Shown piece after piece: positions 1 through 8,739 of a stretch of 27,326 nucleotides of DNA. The first letter of the stretch is position 1. Every line of letters starts with the position of its first letter. The translations under genes were made by a program, and so were the position numbers. Below the pieces are notes generated by a model that saw nothing but the letters and a program-made list of their open reading frames with translations, had not been told where the DNA came from and made no database searches. The DNA comes from JAWXTS01 sp044433305. Its GTDB lineage: Bacteria; Bacteroidota; Bacteroidia; Bacteroidales; Rikenellaceae. The stretch is taken from assembly GCA_044433305.1 (NCBI GenBank), contig JAWXTS010000017.1:1-27326 (forward strand). Reading direction: 5' to 3'.

Positions 1-813
1 GATACTTTCTGTGTGGTATTCTATGATGACATCAAGGGCCTTGGATACAAATATAAGCTAGTATCACAAATAGTGGCAGGTCTGATTATCATTTACTCTG
101 GCACCTACATAAGTAATCTACATGGGTTATTTGGCATATACGAACTGCCTACATCAGTAGCCGTGGCACTGACGTTATTCACCATACTACTGATTACTAA
201 TGCCATAAACTTCATAGACGGATTAGACGGCATGGCCTCAATGATTACGGGCATTGCACTGCTTATGGGCGGCGGACTATTCTTTATTAGTGATATTATG
301 TCAAGTGCGCTGATTGCATTTGCCATGGCAGGAAGCTTAATCGTGTTTATATTCTACAATATTTTTGGAACTAAACGATTCCCCGGTGTCAAAATCATGA
401 TGGGAGACTGCGGCTCCTTGGTTCTAGGACTACTTCTAAGTCTTATGGTCATAAAACTGTGGAAGCTCTCAGAGACAATAATCGATAAGACTCTAATAAA
501 TTATACGCAAACCTTGGCACTCACCGTAGTTTTCATCCCTTGCATAGATGCAGTGACCACAATATTAAACCGCATAAAAAACAAGAAGAGCATATTTATG
601 CCCGACAACAACCACATACATCACAAGTTGCTATCGGCAGGAAACTCACAACATAAAGTGCTGCGAATAATAACTTTTATTAATTGTGGTTATATAGTTT
701 TTAACTTACTACTCACAAACCAAATAGGACTAAGTTATATCATACTTCTTGACGTGGCTATTTGGATAATATTTAACCAGCTTATTTATAAAAAAATAAA
801 ACATGTATTATGA
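1..813 (+). CDS. Undecaprenyl-phosphate sugar-1-phosphate transferase (WecA/TagO/MraY family), 5' end outside window
   Basis: Polytopic inner-membrane enzyme that moves a sugar-1-phosphate from a UDP-sugar to undecaprenyl phosphate, the first step of lipid-linked glycan synthesis. The frame is open to base 1, so the GTG at 13 is an internal codon; 270 residues are visible, and the family usually has about 320-380, so roughly the first quarter is missing. Visible family signatures are the Asp pair in VFYDDIKGLG near the left edge, the loop NAINFIDGLDGMAS, the MGDCGSLVLG segment, and the His-rich cytoplasmic loop DNNHIHHKLLSAG. Several hydrophobic helices lie between them. The stop overlaps the next start as ATGA (810-813), so it is translationally coupled to the Wza-like gene. 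Sugar specificity (GlcNAc or another HexNAc) cannot be read. Family assignment is firm. Confidence 0.93.
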   Translation, partial: DTFCVVFYDDIKGLGYKYKLVSQIVAGLIIIYSGTYISNLHGLFGIYELPTSVAVALTLFTILLITNAINFIDGLDGMASMITGIALLMGGGLFFISDIMSSALIAFAMAGSLIVFIFYNIFGTKRFPGVKIMMGDCGSLVLGLLLSLMVIKLWKLSETIIDKTLINYTQTLALTVVFIPCIDAVTTILNRIKNKKSIFMPDNNHIHHKLLSAGNSQHKVLRIITFINCGYIVFNLLLTNQIGLSYIILLDVAIWIIFNQLIYKKIKHVL

Positions 814-1583
814 AAAAGTTCATTCTACCACTTATAATGATATTGACGCTATTTAGCTCTTGTTCTACTCACAAGAAGATTCTTTATCTTCAGGATAATG
901 TGATTGATAGTCAGGTCCAAACCATTACAAATGGCGAGATACGATTCAAACCTGGTGACGTCATCTCGATATTTGTGTCGAGCAGGAATCCAGAGCTGGC
1001 AGCTGTTTTCAACCTTTCATACTCATCAAATAACAATAGCTCTGGGGAGAGCAACCTGCTTAGCTACACCATCGACGATAAAGGCAATATCGACTTTCCC
1101 GTATTAGGTGAAATCAGAGCCGAAGGATACACAAAGATAGAACTCGCTCGAAATATCAAAAAGATGATACTCGAAAGCGAAATGATAAACGACCCCACGG
1201 TTATTGTCAATTACCAGAATCTATCATTCTCGACAATAGGCGAGGTATCTAGACCCGGCAACTACTCAATCTCAAAGGACAAGACAACGATATTTGAAGC
1301 TCTGAGCCTATCAGGAGACCTTTCGATTAATGGAGTTCGAGACAGGGTGTTCGTTACGCGTAGAGTAAACAACTCGATGATGACATATCAAGTAGATTTG
1401 AGAAGCAAAGATATATATCAATCACCAGCCTTCTACGTACAACAGAACGATGTTATTTATGTCGAGCCTAGCAAGATTAAAACCAACCAATCAACGGCCA
1501 ATGGTAACACAGTTCGCTCGGCCTCATTCTGGATGTCCTTGGCCTCATTCCTAACTTCAATGACCTTAATTTTCATCAACTAA
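810..1583 (+). CDS. wza: Wza-type outer-membrane polysaccharide export lipoprotein
   Basis: Polysaccharide export (OPX) protein that forms the outer-membrane or periplasmic exit channel, partnered with the Wzc-like protein encoded next. The 257-residue product starts with a lipoprotein signal peptide: basic MKK, hydrophobic stretch, then LFSSC with the probable lipidated Cys at residue 18. It continues with a Poly_export domain (IRFKPGDVISIFV, then IDDKGNIDFPVLGEIRAEG) and a SLBB-like region (STIGEVSRPGNYSI, ending near NDVIYVEP). The C-terminal 19 or so residues are hydrophobic, in the place where E. coli Wza has its membrane-spanning helix. It is shorter than E. coli Wza (about 380 residues), which is normal for Bacteroidota. 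The ATGA overlap with the upstream gene and a 2-base gap to the downstream gene indicate one operon. Whether the exported glycan is capsule, EPS or LPS is not visible. Confidence 0.93.
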   Translation: MKKFILPLIMILTLFSSCSTHKKILYLQDNVIDSQVQTITNGEIRFKPGDVISIFVSSRNPELAAVFNLSYSSNNNSSGESNLLSYTIDDKGNIDFPVLGEIRAEGYTKIELARNIKKMILESEMINDPTVIVNYQNLSFSTIGEVSRPGNYSISKDKTTIFEALSLSGDLSINGVRDRVFVTRRVNNSMMTYQVDLRSKDIYQSPAFYVQQNDVIYVEPSKIKTNQSTANGNTVRSASFWMSLASFLTSMTLIFIN

Positions 1584-1585
1584 TC

Positions 1586-3964
1586 ATGGAGAATAGACGC
1601 AAACAATACATATCAATAAAAGATGCTTGGTCTTACCTAGTAAGCAATATCTGGCTATTCATCTGCTCGATTATCTTATCTGTATCAGTAGCTATTGGTT
1701 ACATTATTATCACTCCCCCAATCTACAATCGTACAGCATCCATACTTATCAAGAGTGATGAACAGCGAGATGCGGTTAGCAGCGTGCTTACATTGGGGGG
1801 TAATGGTTCTTTCCAAAATAACAATATCGACATCAACAACGAAATAAACATCTTGCTGATGCCTCAGCTGATGGATGATGTTGTAAGAAGACTGTCCTTG
1901 CAAGAAAGTTATAAGGTTAAGTTCCACAATGTTAGATGGGTAGATATCTACCATAGCGCACCTATTGAGATAAAGCTAGACTCCCTACTCTATGATTGTA
2001 GCATAAATCTTAAGGTCGCCGTTATAGACGACAGTCAGTTCAAGATTACAGACCTCTACATCAATGGAGAGAAAATAGAAGAGTATATCATCGAAAACTA
2101 TGACCAACCCATCGCTACACCTTACGGCAACCTTACAGTAGCTAAATCTTATTGGGCTGCTGAGCACCTGCCAACCAACCTATATACCTATACCCGCACT
2201 AGTATTGCAAGCGCTTCGGCCAGATACTCAGGTGCTCTGAGTGTTGGTGTCCGCAGCCAAAATGCTTCGATAATTGACTTGAGTCTTACCGACGGCTCAA
2301 AAGAGAAAGCAGAGGACATCCTCAACACCTTAATCTCGGTATATAACGAGAACTGGATAAAGGATAAGAACCTGATAACTATAAGCACCACCAATTTCAT
2401 CAATGAGCGATTGAAGATTATCGAAAAGGAGCTGGGCGATGTCGACGAAAACATCTCACGATATAAGAGCGAGAACCTATTGCCAGACGTGAAGACTGTA
2501 TCCAACATCAACCTTCAATCTTCTAATGAGATACTTAAGACTCAGGTGCAGCTCAATAACCAGCTCTCTATGGCTCAGTACATCCTGCAATATATAAGCA
2601 GCAGCACTACCGACAGCCAAGTATTACCTGTAAACACGGGACTAGACGACAACTCCATAGAATCTCAAATCTCAAGATACAACGAGCTATTAATGCGCAA
2701 GAACTCTTTGCTTGCCAATAGTAGCTTGAAGAACCCCGTCATTGTTGATATAATGCGTGAGTTGGAGAGTTCAAAAAATACGATTGAGGCTTCTATAAAC
2801 GAGTTTATCAATACGTTGAACTTCCAAATATCAAACACCCACAAGGAAGAAATAGCCACACGCAATAGACTTTCTGAGAACCCATCACAAGAGCTTTACC
2901 TTCTATCAACGGGTAGAGAGCAGATGGTGAAGGAGCAACTCTACCTGTTCTTGTTGCAGAAGAGGGAGGAGAACGAGCTGAACCAAGCGTTCACAGCATA
3001 TAACACCAAGGTGCTAAGTTATGCCAAGGGTAGCAATATTCCTGTTGCACCAAAGAAGCAAATCATACTTCTACTAGGTCTAGCCATAGGTGTTCTGGCT
3101 CCTGTCTTCTTCCTGCTTATACGCGAGAGCTTTAATACAGTTGTCAGGGATAAGTCTGACTTGAAGGGACTATCAATACCATACTTGGGTGCTATACCTT
3201 CCATAGGACAGAAACAATCTTTCAGACGCAAGCTGCAAGAATCATCATTGATAGTGGTGAACAACGACAAGGATATAGTCAATGAGGCATTTAGAGTTGT
3301 ACGCACAAACCTAGATTTCATGCTAGGGGCAAACAAAAACAAGCAGTGTAGCTGTATCGCCATTACTTCAATCAACCCTAAGAGTGGTAAGAGCCTTGTC
3401 TCGCTTAATCTTGCAGCCTCGCTAGCATTAAAGAGATCGCGCACATTGGTTGTTGATGGTGACTTTAGACGAGGAACTTTGAGTGAAGCTGTACATAGCC
3501 CTCGCAAAGGTCTGGTTAACTACCTTAACTCAACAGATATCTCTATTGATGAATTTATAATCAAGGGATTGGAGTATCCATTGCTCGATGTTCTACCTAT
3601 GGGTATCATTCCTCCAAACCCAACAGAGCTGCTGCTGCTCGACAAATTCGTTGATGTGATTAAGGAACTCAGGACCAAATACGATTATATCATCTTTGAC
3701 TGCCCTCCTGTTGATATTGTATCAGACGCCGCTATTATAGAGAAGCAATGCGACAGTACAATCTTTATCATTAGAGCAGGCCTTATGGATAAAGAGTTCT
3801 TGTTTGACATAGAGGAACTGTATAAAAACAAGACTTACAAGAACATATCTCTTATGCTAAATGGTGTTGACTATGACAAGAACCGTAGATATGGTTACGG
3901 TGCCTATGGTCAATACGGAGGATATGCTAACCATTACGGATATGGCAATAAACGTAAAAAATAA
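1586..3964 (+). CDS. wzc: Wzc-like polysaccharide co-polymerase / tyrosine autokinase (BY-kinase)
   Basis: Inner-membrane protein that controls chain length and export through reversible tyrosine autophosphorylation and contact with the Wza channel. In the 792-residue product, an N-terminal Wzz-type region has a first membrane helix around residues 20-45. A long periplasmic coiled region with a GNVR-like stretch follows (SRYNELLMRKNSLL, then ENPSQELYLLSTGREQ), then a second helix around 490-515. The cytoplasmic kinase has Walker A TSINPKSGKS (K602), Walker A' VVDGDFRRG (D624, D626) and Walker B YIIFDCPPVD (D705). The last 27 residues hold seven tyrosines in a Gly-rich tail (Y769, 771, 774, 777, 780, 784, 786), the usual autophosphorylation cluster. 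Walker A lacks the common GEGKS glycine-glutamate but matches the looser BY-kinase pattern. Its 3' end overlaps the pseudogene that starts at 3942. Confidence 0.95.
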   Translation: MENRRKQYISIKDAWSYLVSNIWLFICSIILSVSVAIGYIIITPPIYNRTASILIKSDEQRDAVSSVLTLGGNGSFQNNNIDINNEINILLMPQLMDDVVRRLSLQESYKVKFHNVRWVDIYHSAPIEIKLDSLLYDCSINLKVAVIDDSQFKITDLYINGEKIEEYIIENYDQPIATPYGNLTVAKSYWAAEHLPTNLYTYTRTSIASASARYSGALSVGVRSQNASIIDLSLTDGSKEKAEDILNTLISVYNENWIKDKNLITISTTNFINERLKIIEKELGDVDENISRYKSENLLPDVKTVSNINLQSSNEILKTQVQLNNQLSMAQYILQYISSSTTDSQVLPVNTGLDDNSIESQISRYNELLMRKNSLLANSSLKNPVIVDIMRELESSKNTIEASINEFINTLNFQISNTHKEEIATRNRLSENPSQELYLLSTGREQMVKEQLYLFLLQKREENELNQAFTAYNTKVLSYAKGSNIPVAPKKQIILLLGLAIGVLAPVFFLLIRESFNTVVRDKSDLKGLSIPYLGAIPSIGQKQSFRRKLQESSLIVVNNDKDIVNEAFRVVRTNLDFMLGANKNKQCSCIAITSINPKSGKSLVSLNLAASLALKRSRTLVVDGDFRRGTLSEAVHSPRKGLVNYLNSTDISIDEFIIKGLEYPLLDVLPMGIIPPNPTELLLLDKFVDVIKELRTKYDYIIFDCPPVDIVSDAAIIEKQCDSTIFIIRAGLMDKEFLFDIEELYKNKTYKNISLMLNGVDYDKNRRYGYGAYGQYGGYANHYGYGNKRKK

Positions 3965-4272
3965 GACCCTCTGTACAGGCTACGAGGCTTGCGTTCATAT
4001 TTGTCATATTGGAGCGATAGATTTTTGTGCCGACAGCGAAGGTTTTTTTACCCTGTTGTCGACAGCACAAAATGTATAGAATGTGGAGCGTGCGAGAGAG
4101 TGTGCCCTGTCATACACCAAAATCAGAAAAAAGAGCAGAATTTTTCAGGAGGTTTAACCAAGATGAACGAGAGATAATTTCTATAATTGATGATTTATCA
4201 TCTATAAAAGTTAGTTTCATGAAAAAAGTCGTATGGAATAGTAAAAGAATATTAAGAAATATATTTAAATGA
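3942..4272 (+). pseudogene. Remnant of a ferredoxin-domain, F420-hydrogenase-beta-like (COG1035-type) gene: frameshift plus internal deletion
   Basis: Three reading frames together give a recognisable wreck. From ATG 3942 one frame encodes a 4Fe-4S half-motif (CTGYEACVHICHIGAI, then DSEGFF). At the seven-T run 4043-4049 the family pattern continues in another frame, YPVVDSTKCIECGACERVCP, as if one T were missing. Near 4118-4125 a third frame takes over (KSEKRAEFFRRFNQDE and a basic end SKRILRNIFK), which resembles the C-terminal tail of the same family. The stop of that frame (4270-4272) overlaps the Wzm start as ATGA, which supports it as the ancestral gene end. Intact members have about 350-450 residues, so roughly 300 internal residues are gone. 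The ferredoxin part is firm; the C-terminal part is inference. Such proteins often sit next to pyruvyl transferases in capsule loci, as at 6409. Confidence 0.75.
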
Positions 4273-5123
4273 ATCAGCAACAAGAGTGGACAACGGTCAT
4301 AAAGCCCAAGAATAAGCTATGGCAGATAGACTTTTCTGAACTATGGGCCTATCGTGATTTGTATTCACTATTCGTAAAACGAAATATCATAACGCAGTAT
4401 AAGCAGACTATACTCGGACCTATATGGTTTTTTATTCAACCCCTACTTACAACCGCCATGTACATGGTTGTTTTCGGAGGCATTGCAGGTATCAGCACCG
4501 ATGGCCTACCTCAGGCCCTATTCTACTTATCGGGCATACTCTGCTGGCAGTATTTTTCAGAATGTTTGAACTCCACCTCGTCGACATTCATCACCAACCA
4601 GAATATATTTGGTAAGGTCTACTTCCCACGCTTGATAATTCCGCTGGCCACAGTGACAAGCAACCTTGTGAGGCTAGCCATTCAAGTTGTGCTATTGATT
4701 ATAGTATACAGCTATTTTATTGTATTCACAGATTTTTCGATATCTGTAAACTGGACATTGCTGCTCTTCCCTATTCTGGTTATAGTTCTGGCAGGTCTAT
4801 CTCTAGGCTTTGGAATAATAATATCTTCGCTGACCACAAAATATCGCGACTTGACCATCTTGTTTACATTCATAGTTCAGCTATGGATGTATGCAACGCC
4901 CATAATATATCCGCTTAGCACAATTACAAATCCAGACATACGCCTGGCCATGAGCCTCAACCCCGTTACGGGAGTTGTCGAAGCTTTCAGATATAGTGTA
5001 CTAGGCGTGGGCGAATTTTCGTGGGGCCTTTTAGGATATAGCACAGGCTTTATGCTTGTACTGCTTCTGCTAGGTGTTGTGATATTCAACAAGGTACAGA
5101 GAAGTTTTATGGATACGATTTAA
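4269..5123 (+). CDS. wzm: ABC-2 polysaccharide exporter permease (Wzm/TagG/KpsM-like)
   Basis: Inner-membrane subunit that, with the ATPase encoded next, moves a completed lipid-linked glycan from the cytoplasm to the periplasm. The 284-residue product has the family's N-terminal cytoplasmic segment (ELWAYRDLYSLFVKRNI, then YKQTILGPIWFFIQPLLTT), followed by about six membrane helices. The loop SSLTTKYRDLTILFTFIVQ and the WMYATPIIYPLS segment near residues 190-220 are typical of ABC-2 polysaccharide permeases. Length is close to the usual 260-290. ATG 4269 overlaps the tail stop of the upstream pseudogene (ATGA), so it was probably translated by coupling to that gene before it decayed. The ATPase gene follows after 9 bases. 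Confidence 0.93.
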   Translation: MNQQQEWTTVIKPKNKLWQIDFSELWAYRDLYSLFVKRNIITQYKQTILGPIWFFIQPLLTTAMYMVVFGGIAGISTDGLPQALFYLSGILCWQYFSECLNSTSSTFITNQNIFGKVYFPRLIIPLATVTSNLVRLAIQVVLLIIVYSYFIVFTDFSISVNWTLLLFPILVIVLAGLSLGFGIIISSLTTKYRDLTILFTFIVQLWMYATPIIYPLSTITNPDIRLAMSLNPVTGVVEAFRYSVLGVGEFSWGLLGYSTGFMLVLLLLGVVIFNKVQRSFMDTI

Positions 5124-5132
5124 TGTAAAAAG

Positions 5133-6404
5133 ATGACTGCAATAGAATTTAATAATATAAGCAAGCAATATCGCTTGGGACTAGTAAGTTCGCGCACCAT
5201 AAGTCACGACTTGAATCGTTGGTGGCAGACTTCTGTGCTAGGTAATGAAGACCCGTTCCTAAAAATAGGTGAGGTCAATGACCGCTCGACACGCGGCGAG
5301 AGTGATTACATCTGGGCACTACGCAATATTGATTTCAAGGTAGAACAAGGCGACATACTCGGTATTATTGGCAAGAATGGCTCGGGCAAAAGTACGCTAC
5401 TGAAGATTCTATCTCGCATAACTACACCCACCACAGGCTCTATTAAGATACAAGGGCGCGTTGCTTCGCTATTGGAGGTTGGCACGGGCTTTCATGGCGA
5501 GATGACAGGTCGCGAGAATATCTATATGAATGGAGCCATCATAGGCATGACCAAGCGAGAGATAACAAATAAGATAAATGAGATAATAGAGTTCTCTGGT
5601 GTCGAACGATATATAGACACTCCCGTCAAGCGTTACTCTTCGGGTATGACCGTACGCCTAGGTTTTGCTATCGCAGCGTTCCTCGAGCAGGAGATACTAG
5701 TTGTAGATGAGGTGCTTGCCGTGGGAGATGCTGAGTTTCAGAAAAGAGCCATAGGTAAGATGCAGGAGGTGTCGTCTCACCAAGGGCGCACGGTGCTGTT
5801 TGTCAGTCACAATATGAGCAGCATGCGTCAACTATGCACAAGCGGCTTGTTGCTCGACAACGGCGAGATTAGCTATCGTGGCTCTATCTCTGACACCATA
5901 TCAGAATACTTCTCATCGAATGATAAAGCAAATTCCTTTGAGGGGGATGAAAAAAGCTATCGTGATATTATGTATTTGGAGCATGCCAAGGTATATCCTT
6001 CATCGGGGGGGCTTATACACAATGGCTCTGAGATTATTGTCGAGATGAATGTTTTGGTCAGACAAACCATAACAGCCCCAGTCATAGGGTTCAACATATT
6101 CAGTTCTTATGGGCATCCTTTGGCTCGTGCAGACTTCAATGACCGCATAGGCTACCACGCGTTAAAACCAGGACGATACACCTTCCGCTTTAGAATTCCT
6201 GCATATCGTTTTTCTGTGGGAGAATATCGCATTGCACTTGCAGTGGGAATAAGGCTAACCAAGAATTATGCTTCACCAAAATCAAATCTTTACTTCTCGG
6301 TTATGCCCGACCCTAATGGTTTTGGAAGTGTCGTTCACCAAGATACTATTGTAAAATCATCCATAATTAGGGAGGATTGGTTCGAAGAATTTATTAGTCA
6401 TTAA
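5133..6404 (+). CDS. wzt: ABC polysaccharide exporter ATPase with C-terminal substrate-binding domain (Wzt-like)
   Basis: Cytoplasmic ATPase partner of the preceding permease, 423 residues. The nucleotide-binding domain covers roughly residues 1-250: Walker A GIIGKNGSGKST (K86), signature YSSGMTVRLG (168-177), Walker B ILVVDEVLAVGD (D192, catalytic E193) and H-switch SHN (H226). About 170 residues follow, predicted as a beta-rich Wzt C-terminal domain (for example VIGFNIFSSYGHPL and FRIPAYRFSVGEYRIALAVG). In E. coli O8/O9a-type systems, this domain binds the capped non-reducing end of the finished polymer and gates its export. Its presence here is a hint that the glycan carries a terminal modification. 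The next gene begins 4 bases after the stop. Confidence 0.94.
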   Translation: MTAIEFNNISKQYRLGLVSSRTISHDLNRWWQTSVLGNEDPFLKIGEVNDRSTRGESDYIWALRNIDFKVEQGDILGIIGKNGSGKSTLLKILSRITTPTTGSIKIQGRVASLLEVGTGFHGEMTGRENIYMNGAIIGMTKREITNKINEIIEFSGVERYIDTPVKRYSSGMTVRLGFAIAAFLEQEILVVDEVLAVGDAEFQKRAIGKMQEVSSHQGRTVLFVSHNMSSMRQLCTSGLLLDNGEISYRGSISDTISEYFSSNDKANSFEGDEKSYRDIMYLEHAKVYPSSGGLIHNGSEIIVEMNVLVRQTITAPVIGFNIFSSYGHPLARADFNDRIGYHALKPGRYTFRFRIPAYRFSVGEYRIALAVGIRLTKNYASPKSNLYFSVMPDPNGFGSVVHQDTIVKSSIIREDWFEEFISH

Positions 6405-6408
6405 GTTT

Positions 6409-7524
6409 ATGAGAATAGGAATAGTTACAATACCACCTAGAAGTAACTACGGAGGGGCTTTACAAGCTTATGCTCTGCAAAGGGTATTAAAAGACATGGG
6501 GCATCAGGCCGACCTCATTATGCCTGAACTTGAGTTATTTAGGATTAAACCCTACCTAGCTCCATTTGTGTACCTTAAAAGAGCGATATGTAAATATATC
6601 CTTAGAGATAAATCTACTAAGATATTCCTAAACAAAGTATGTCTAGATCAGTTCAATACTGCAAACCAACACGTTATTCAGTTCGTAAACGACAACATAG
6701 AGCAGTACCACTGTAAAGATTATACCTATATACCTTCCAAGGCATTTGAGGCACTAGTTGTTGGTAGCGATCAGGTGTGGGTTAGGGATTTAATTAACGT
6801 GTACCTAGAGTTTGCCCAAACATGGAATATAAAACGTTATACTTATGCTGTTTCTTTTGGGCATGCCACTCTAAAGAGGTACACACCCGATCAGATAGAG
6901 CAGTGCAAATCTTTGGTTGGTCTGTTCGATGCTATTTCCGTGCGAGAGGATTCTGGGGTTACTATCTGTCGAGAACAGTTTGATGTAGAAGCCACGCATC
7001 TACTAGACCCGACCATACTTCTGAGCAAAGAAGACTATATGGAGTTAGCCGACAAAGAACCTAGACAAGAGAACATTCTTTTTTCTTATGTTTTAGATAA
7101 GAATGATGATAAGACAACAATCATCGAAACATGTTGTAACAAACTGAAACTTAAAGCATTGTCAATAATACCAAAAGGCGAACACGTTCTATATCAAGAC
7201 GTTGATAATATCCAAGACTATATTAAAGCTTCGCCTTATAAGTGGCTTGCAGGGATCCGTGATGCCGAGTTTATAGTAACTGACTCCTTTCATGGTGTGG
7301 TATTCTCGATTATATTTAACAAGCCCTTTGTTGCAATAATGAATAAAGAGCGTGGCGCAACAAGATTCACCTCCCTGCTTAAAACTTTTGGCCTCGAGGA
7401 TAGGATAGTTAGCAATAGTGATGAATTAACAGACCGCCACTTTACCCCTATTGATTATAGTGCGATAAACAAAATAAAGCAAGAGTGGCAACAAAGATCA
7501 TTTGAGTTTCTAAAACAATTATAG
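6409..7524 (+). CDS. Polysaccharide pyruvyl transferase family protein (WcaK/CsaB-like)
   Basis: Predicted cytoplasmic enzyme that transfers pyruvate from phosphoenolpyruvate to a glycan sugar as a ketal, 371 residues. Family signs are the N-terminal fold-starting motif MRIGIVTIPPRSNYGGALQA, the conserved VVGSDQVWVRD near residue 120, YTYAVSFGHA, ISVREDSGV, and the C-terminal TDSFHGVVFSIIFNKPF. Length is typical. The start is the ATG at 6409, 4 bases after the Wzt stop. Composition is more AT-rich than in Wzt. In Bacteroidota surface-glycan loci this family is commonly found beside a ferredoxin-domain protein like the one wrecked at 3942-4272. The pyruvyl-accepting sugar is unknown, and some members may transfer other groups. 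Confidence 0.88.
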   Translation: MRIGIVTIPPRSNYGGALQAYALQRVLKDMGHQADLIMPELELFRIKPYLAPFVYLKRAICKYILRDKSTKIFLNKVCLDQFNTANQHVIQFVNDNIEQYHCKDYTYIPSKAFEALVVGSDQVWVRDLINVYLEFAQTWNIKRYTYAVSFGHATLKRYTPDQIEQCKSLVGLFDAISVREDSGVTICREQFDVEATHLLDPTILLSKEDYMELADKEPRQENILFSYVLDKNDDKTTIIETCCNKLKLKALSIIPKGEHVLYQDVDNIQDYIKASPYKWLAGIRDAEFIVTDSFHGVVFSIIFNKPFVAIMNKERGATRFTSLLKTFGLEDRIVSNSDELTDRHFTPIDYSAINKIKQEWQQRSFEFLKQL

Positions 7525-7530
7525 GCATTA

Positions 7531-7782
7531 GTGGATATATCAGTAATAGTTCCTATCTGGAACGTAGAAAATTATATCGAAAGGTGTTTAAGGTCTCTGG
7601 GACTAAGCGTTCGTAAGCAACGAGAATGTATCAAGTATTTTCCTGAGGTAGACAAGTATATCATGGAGTCTAAAAGTTTTGGCTGGACCTTTAAAATTCC
7701 TTACTATCTAGCAATGCACGGTTTTCTGCCTATCGCAAATATTATATTTAAGTTCAGTTCGTGGATTAAACGACAGAAATAA
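7531..7782 (+). pseudogene. Internally deleted GT2 glycosyltransferase gene (both ends joined in frame)
   Basis: The 83-codon frame begins exactly like a family 2 glycosyltransferase (from GTG 7531: DISVIVPIWNVENYIERCLR) but breaks off after residue 23, before the nucleotide-binding DDGS and DxD motifs. It then continues with GLSVRKQRECIKYFPEVD and an aromatic/basic ending (IIFKFSSWIKRQK) that resembles a GT2 C-terminus. No catalytic residues remain, so the product cannot be an active transferase. An in-frame internal deletion of some 200-250 codons, with the junction near 7600, is the simplest reading. The original may have been a galactosyl- or glucosyltransferase; nothing specific can be said. 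The next intact gene starts 10 bases downstream. Confidence 0.8.
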
Positions 7783-7792
7783 ATAAACTAAG

Positions 7793-8737
7793 ATGAATAT
7801 TCTTTGTGCAACAGACAACAACTACGCTCAGCATTGTTATATAATGCTGTTATCGTTGTTTGATAACAATGCTTCAAACCAGATTGATGCTTATATACTG
7901 GTTTCAAATTTGTCTAATGAAAATGAGGCTATACTAAAGAATCTTCCGACCAAAGCTCTGCACAAAGTACACCTGATTGAAGTGGAGGACAAACTAGAGA
8001 ATTGTCCAATAAGAGAAGGAGACCATGTCAGCATAGTTACATACTATCGAATACTAGCTCCTACATTGTTGCCAAACACAATAGATAAGATACTCTATCT
8101 TGATGTTGATATGATCGTATGTAAAGATATTTCTGATTTATACAATAGCAACATAGACGGCTATGCTATTGGAGCAATACTTGATTCAGATTATTACAGT
8201 GCAATAGATAAATATGAAAGATTACTGTATCCTTCATCTCTGAAATATATCAATGCAGGAGTATTACTGATAAATCTAGCTTACTGGCGAGATAATAAGA
8301 TTATGGATGAGTGTCTAGAATTTATTCGCAAATATCCAGAAAGATGTTTATTTCATGACCAAGACACCATAAACTATGTGCTTAGAGATAGGAAACAGCT
8401 ATTACCCCTAAAGTATAATTTTCAAACAGGATTTATACGCACAGATAGTATTGTAGAGGCTCAAATTAAGCAGGAAGTATATAAAGTTATTCAAGAAAAA
8501 TCTTACGCAATAATCCACTACACATTCGACAAACCATGGAATGCAAATTTCAATCCTTATAGAGGGTATTACCTACATTATAAGAAACTATCACCTTATG
8601 CTAAGGTTCTAGTTCCAAAACAATCAACAATATGGCACCTGAAGAGATGGACATATAATATATGTGCATTTATTGGACTAGTAAAACCGATAAGTACGTA
8701 TATCGTAAAAAATGACAAATTAAAATTTAACAACTAA
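7793..8737 (+). CDS. GT8 family glycosyltransferase (LgtC/RfaJ-like)
   Basis: Retaining glycosyltransferase that adds hexose (often galactose or glucose) from a UDP-sugar, 314 residues. Visible family features are the N-terminal MNILCATDNNYAQHCYIML, the metal-binding DVD at residues 104-106 in KILYLDVDMIVCKDISDLY, the acceptor-site segment YINAGVLLINLAYWR, HDQDTINYVL, and the C-terminal metal-ligand region AIIHYTFDKPWN. Length is normal. The gene is clearly AT-rich (30% GC by hand count in 8161-8220), unlike the block from 11289. It lies 10 bases after the GT2 remnant and 2 bases before the GT32 gene. Confidence 0.92.
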   Translation: MNILCATDNNYAQHCYIMLLSLFDNNASNQIDAYILVSNLSNENEAILKNLPTKALHKVHLIEVEDKLENCPIREGDHVSIVTYYRILAPTLLPNTIDKILYLDVDMIVCKDISDLYNSNIDGYAIGAILDSDYYSAIDKYERLLYPSSLKYINAGVLLINLAYWRDNKIMDECLEFIRKYPERCLFHDQDTINYVLRDRKQLLPLKYNFQTGFIRTDSIVEAQIKQEVYKVIQEKSYAIIHYTFDKPWNANFNPYRGYYLHYKKLSPYAKVLVPKQSTIWHLKRWTYNICAFIGLVKPISTYIVKNDKLKFNN

Positions 8738-8739
8738 TT

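Noticed and set aside
3019..3507. A 162-codon minus-strand open frame inside the Wzc-like gene
   Set aside because: It lies fully within a well-supported kinase domain on the + strand and its translation resembles no family; it is a shadow frame.
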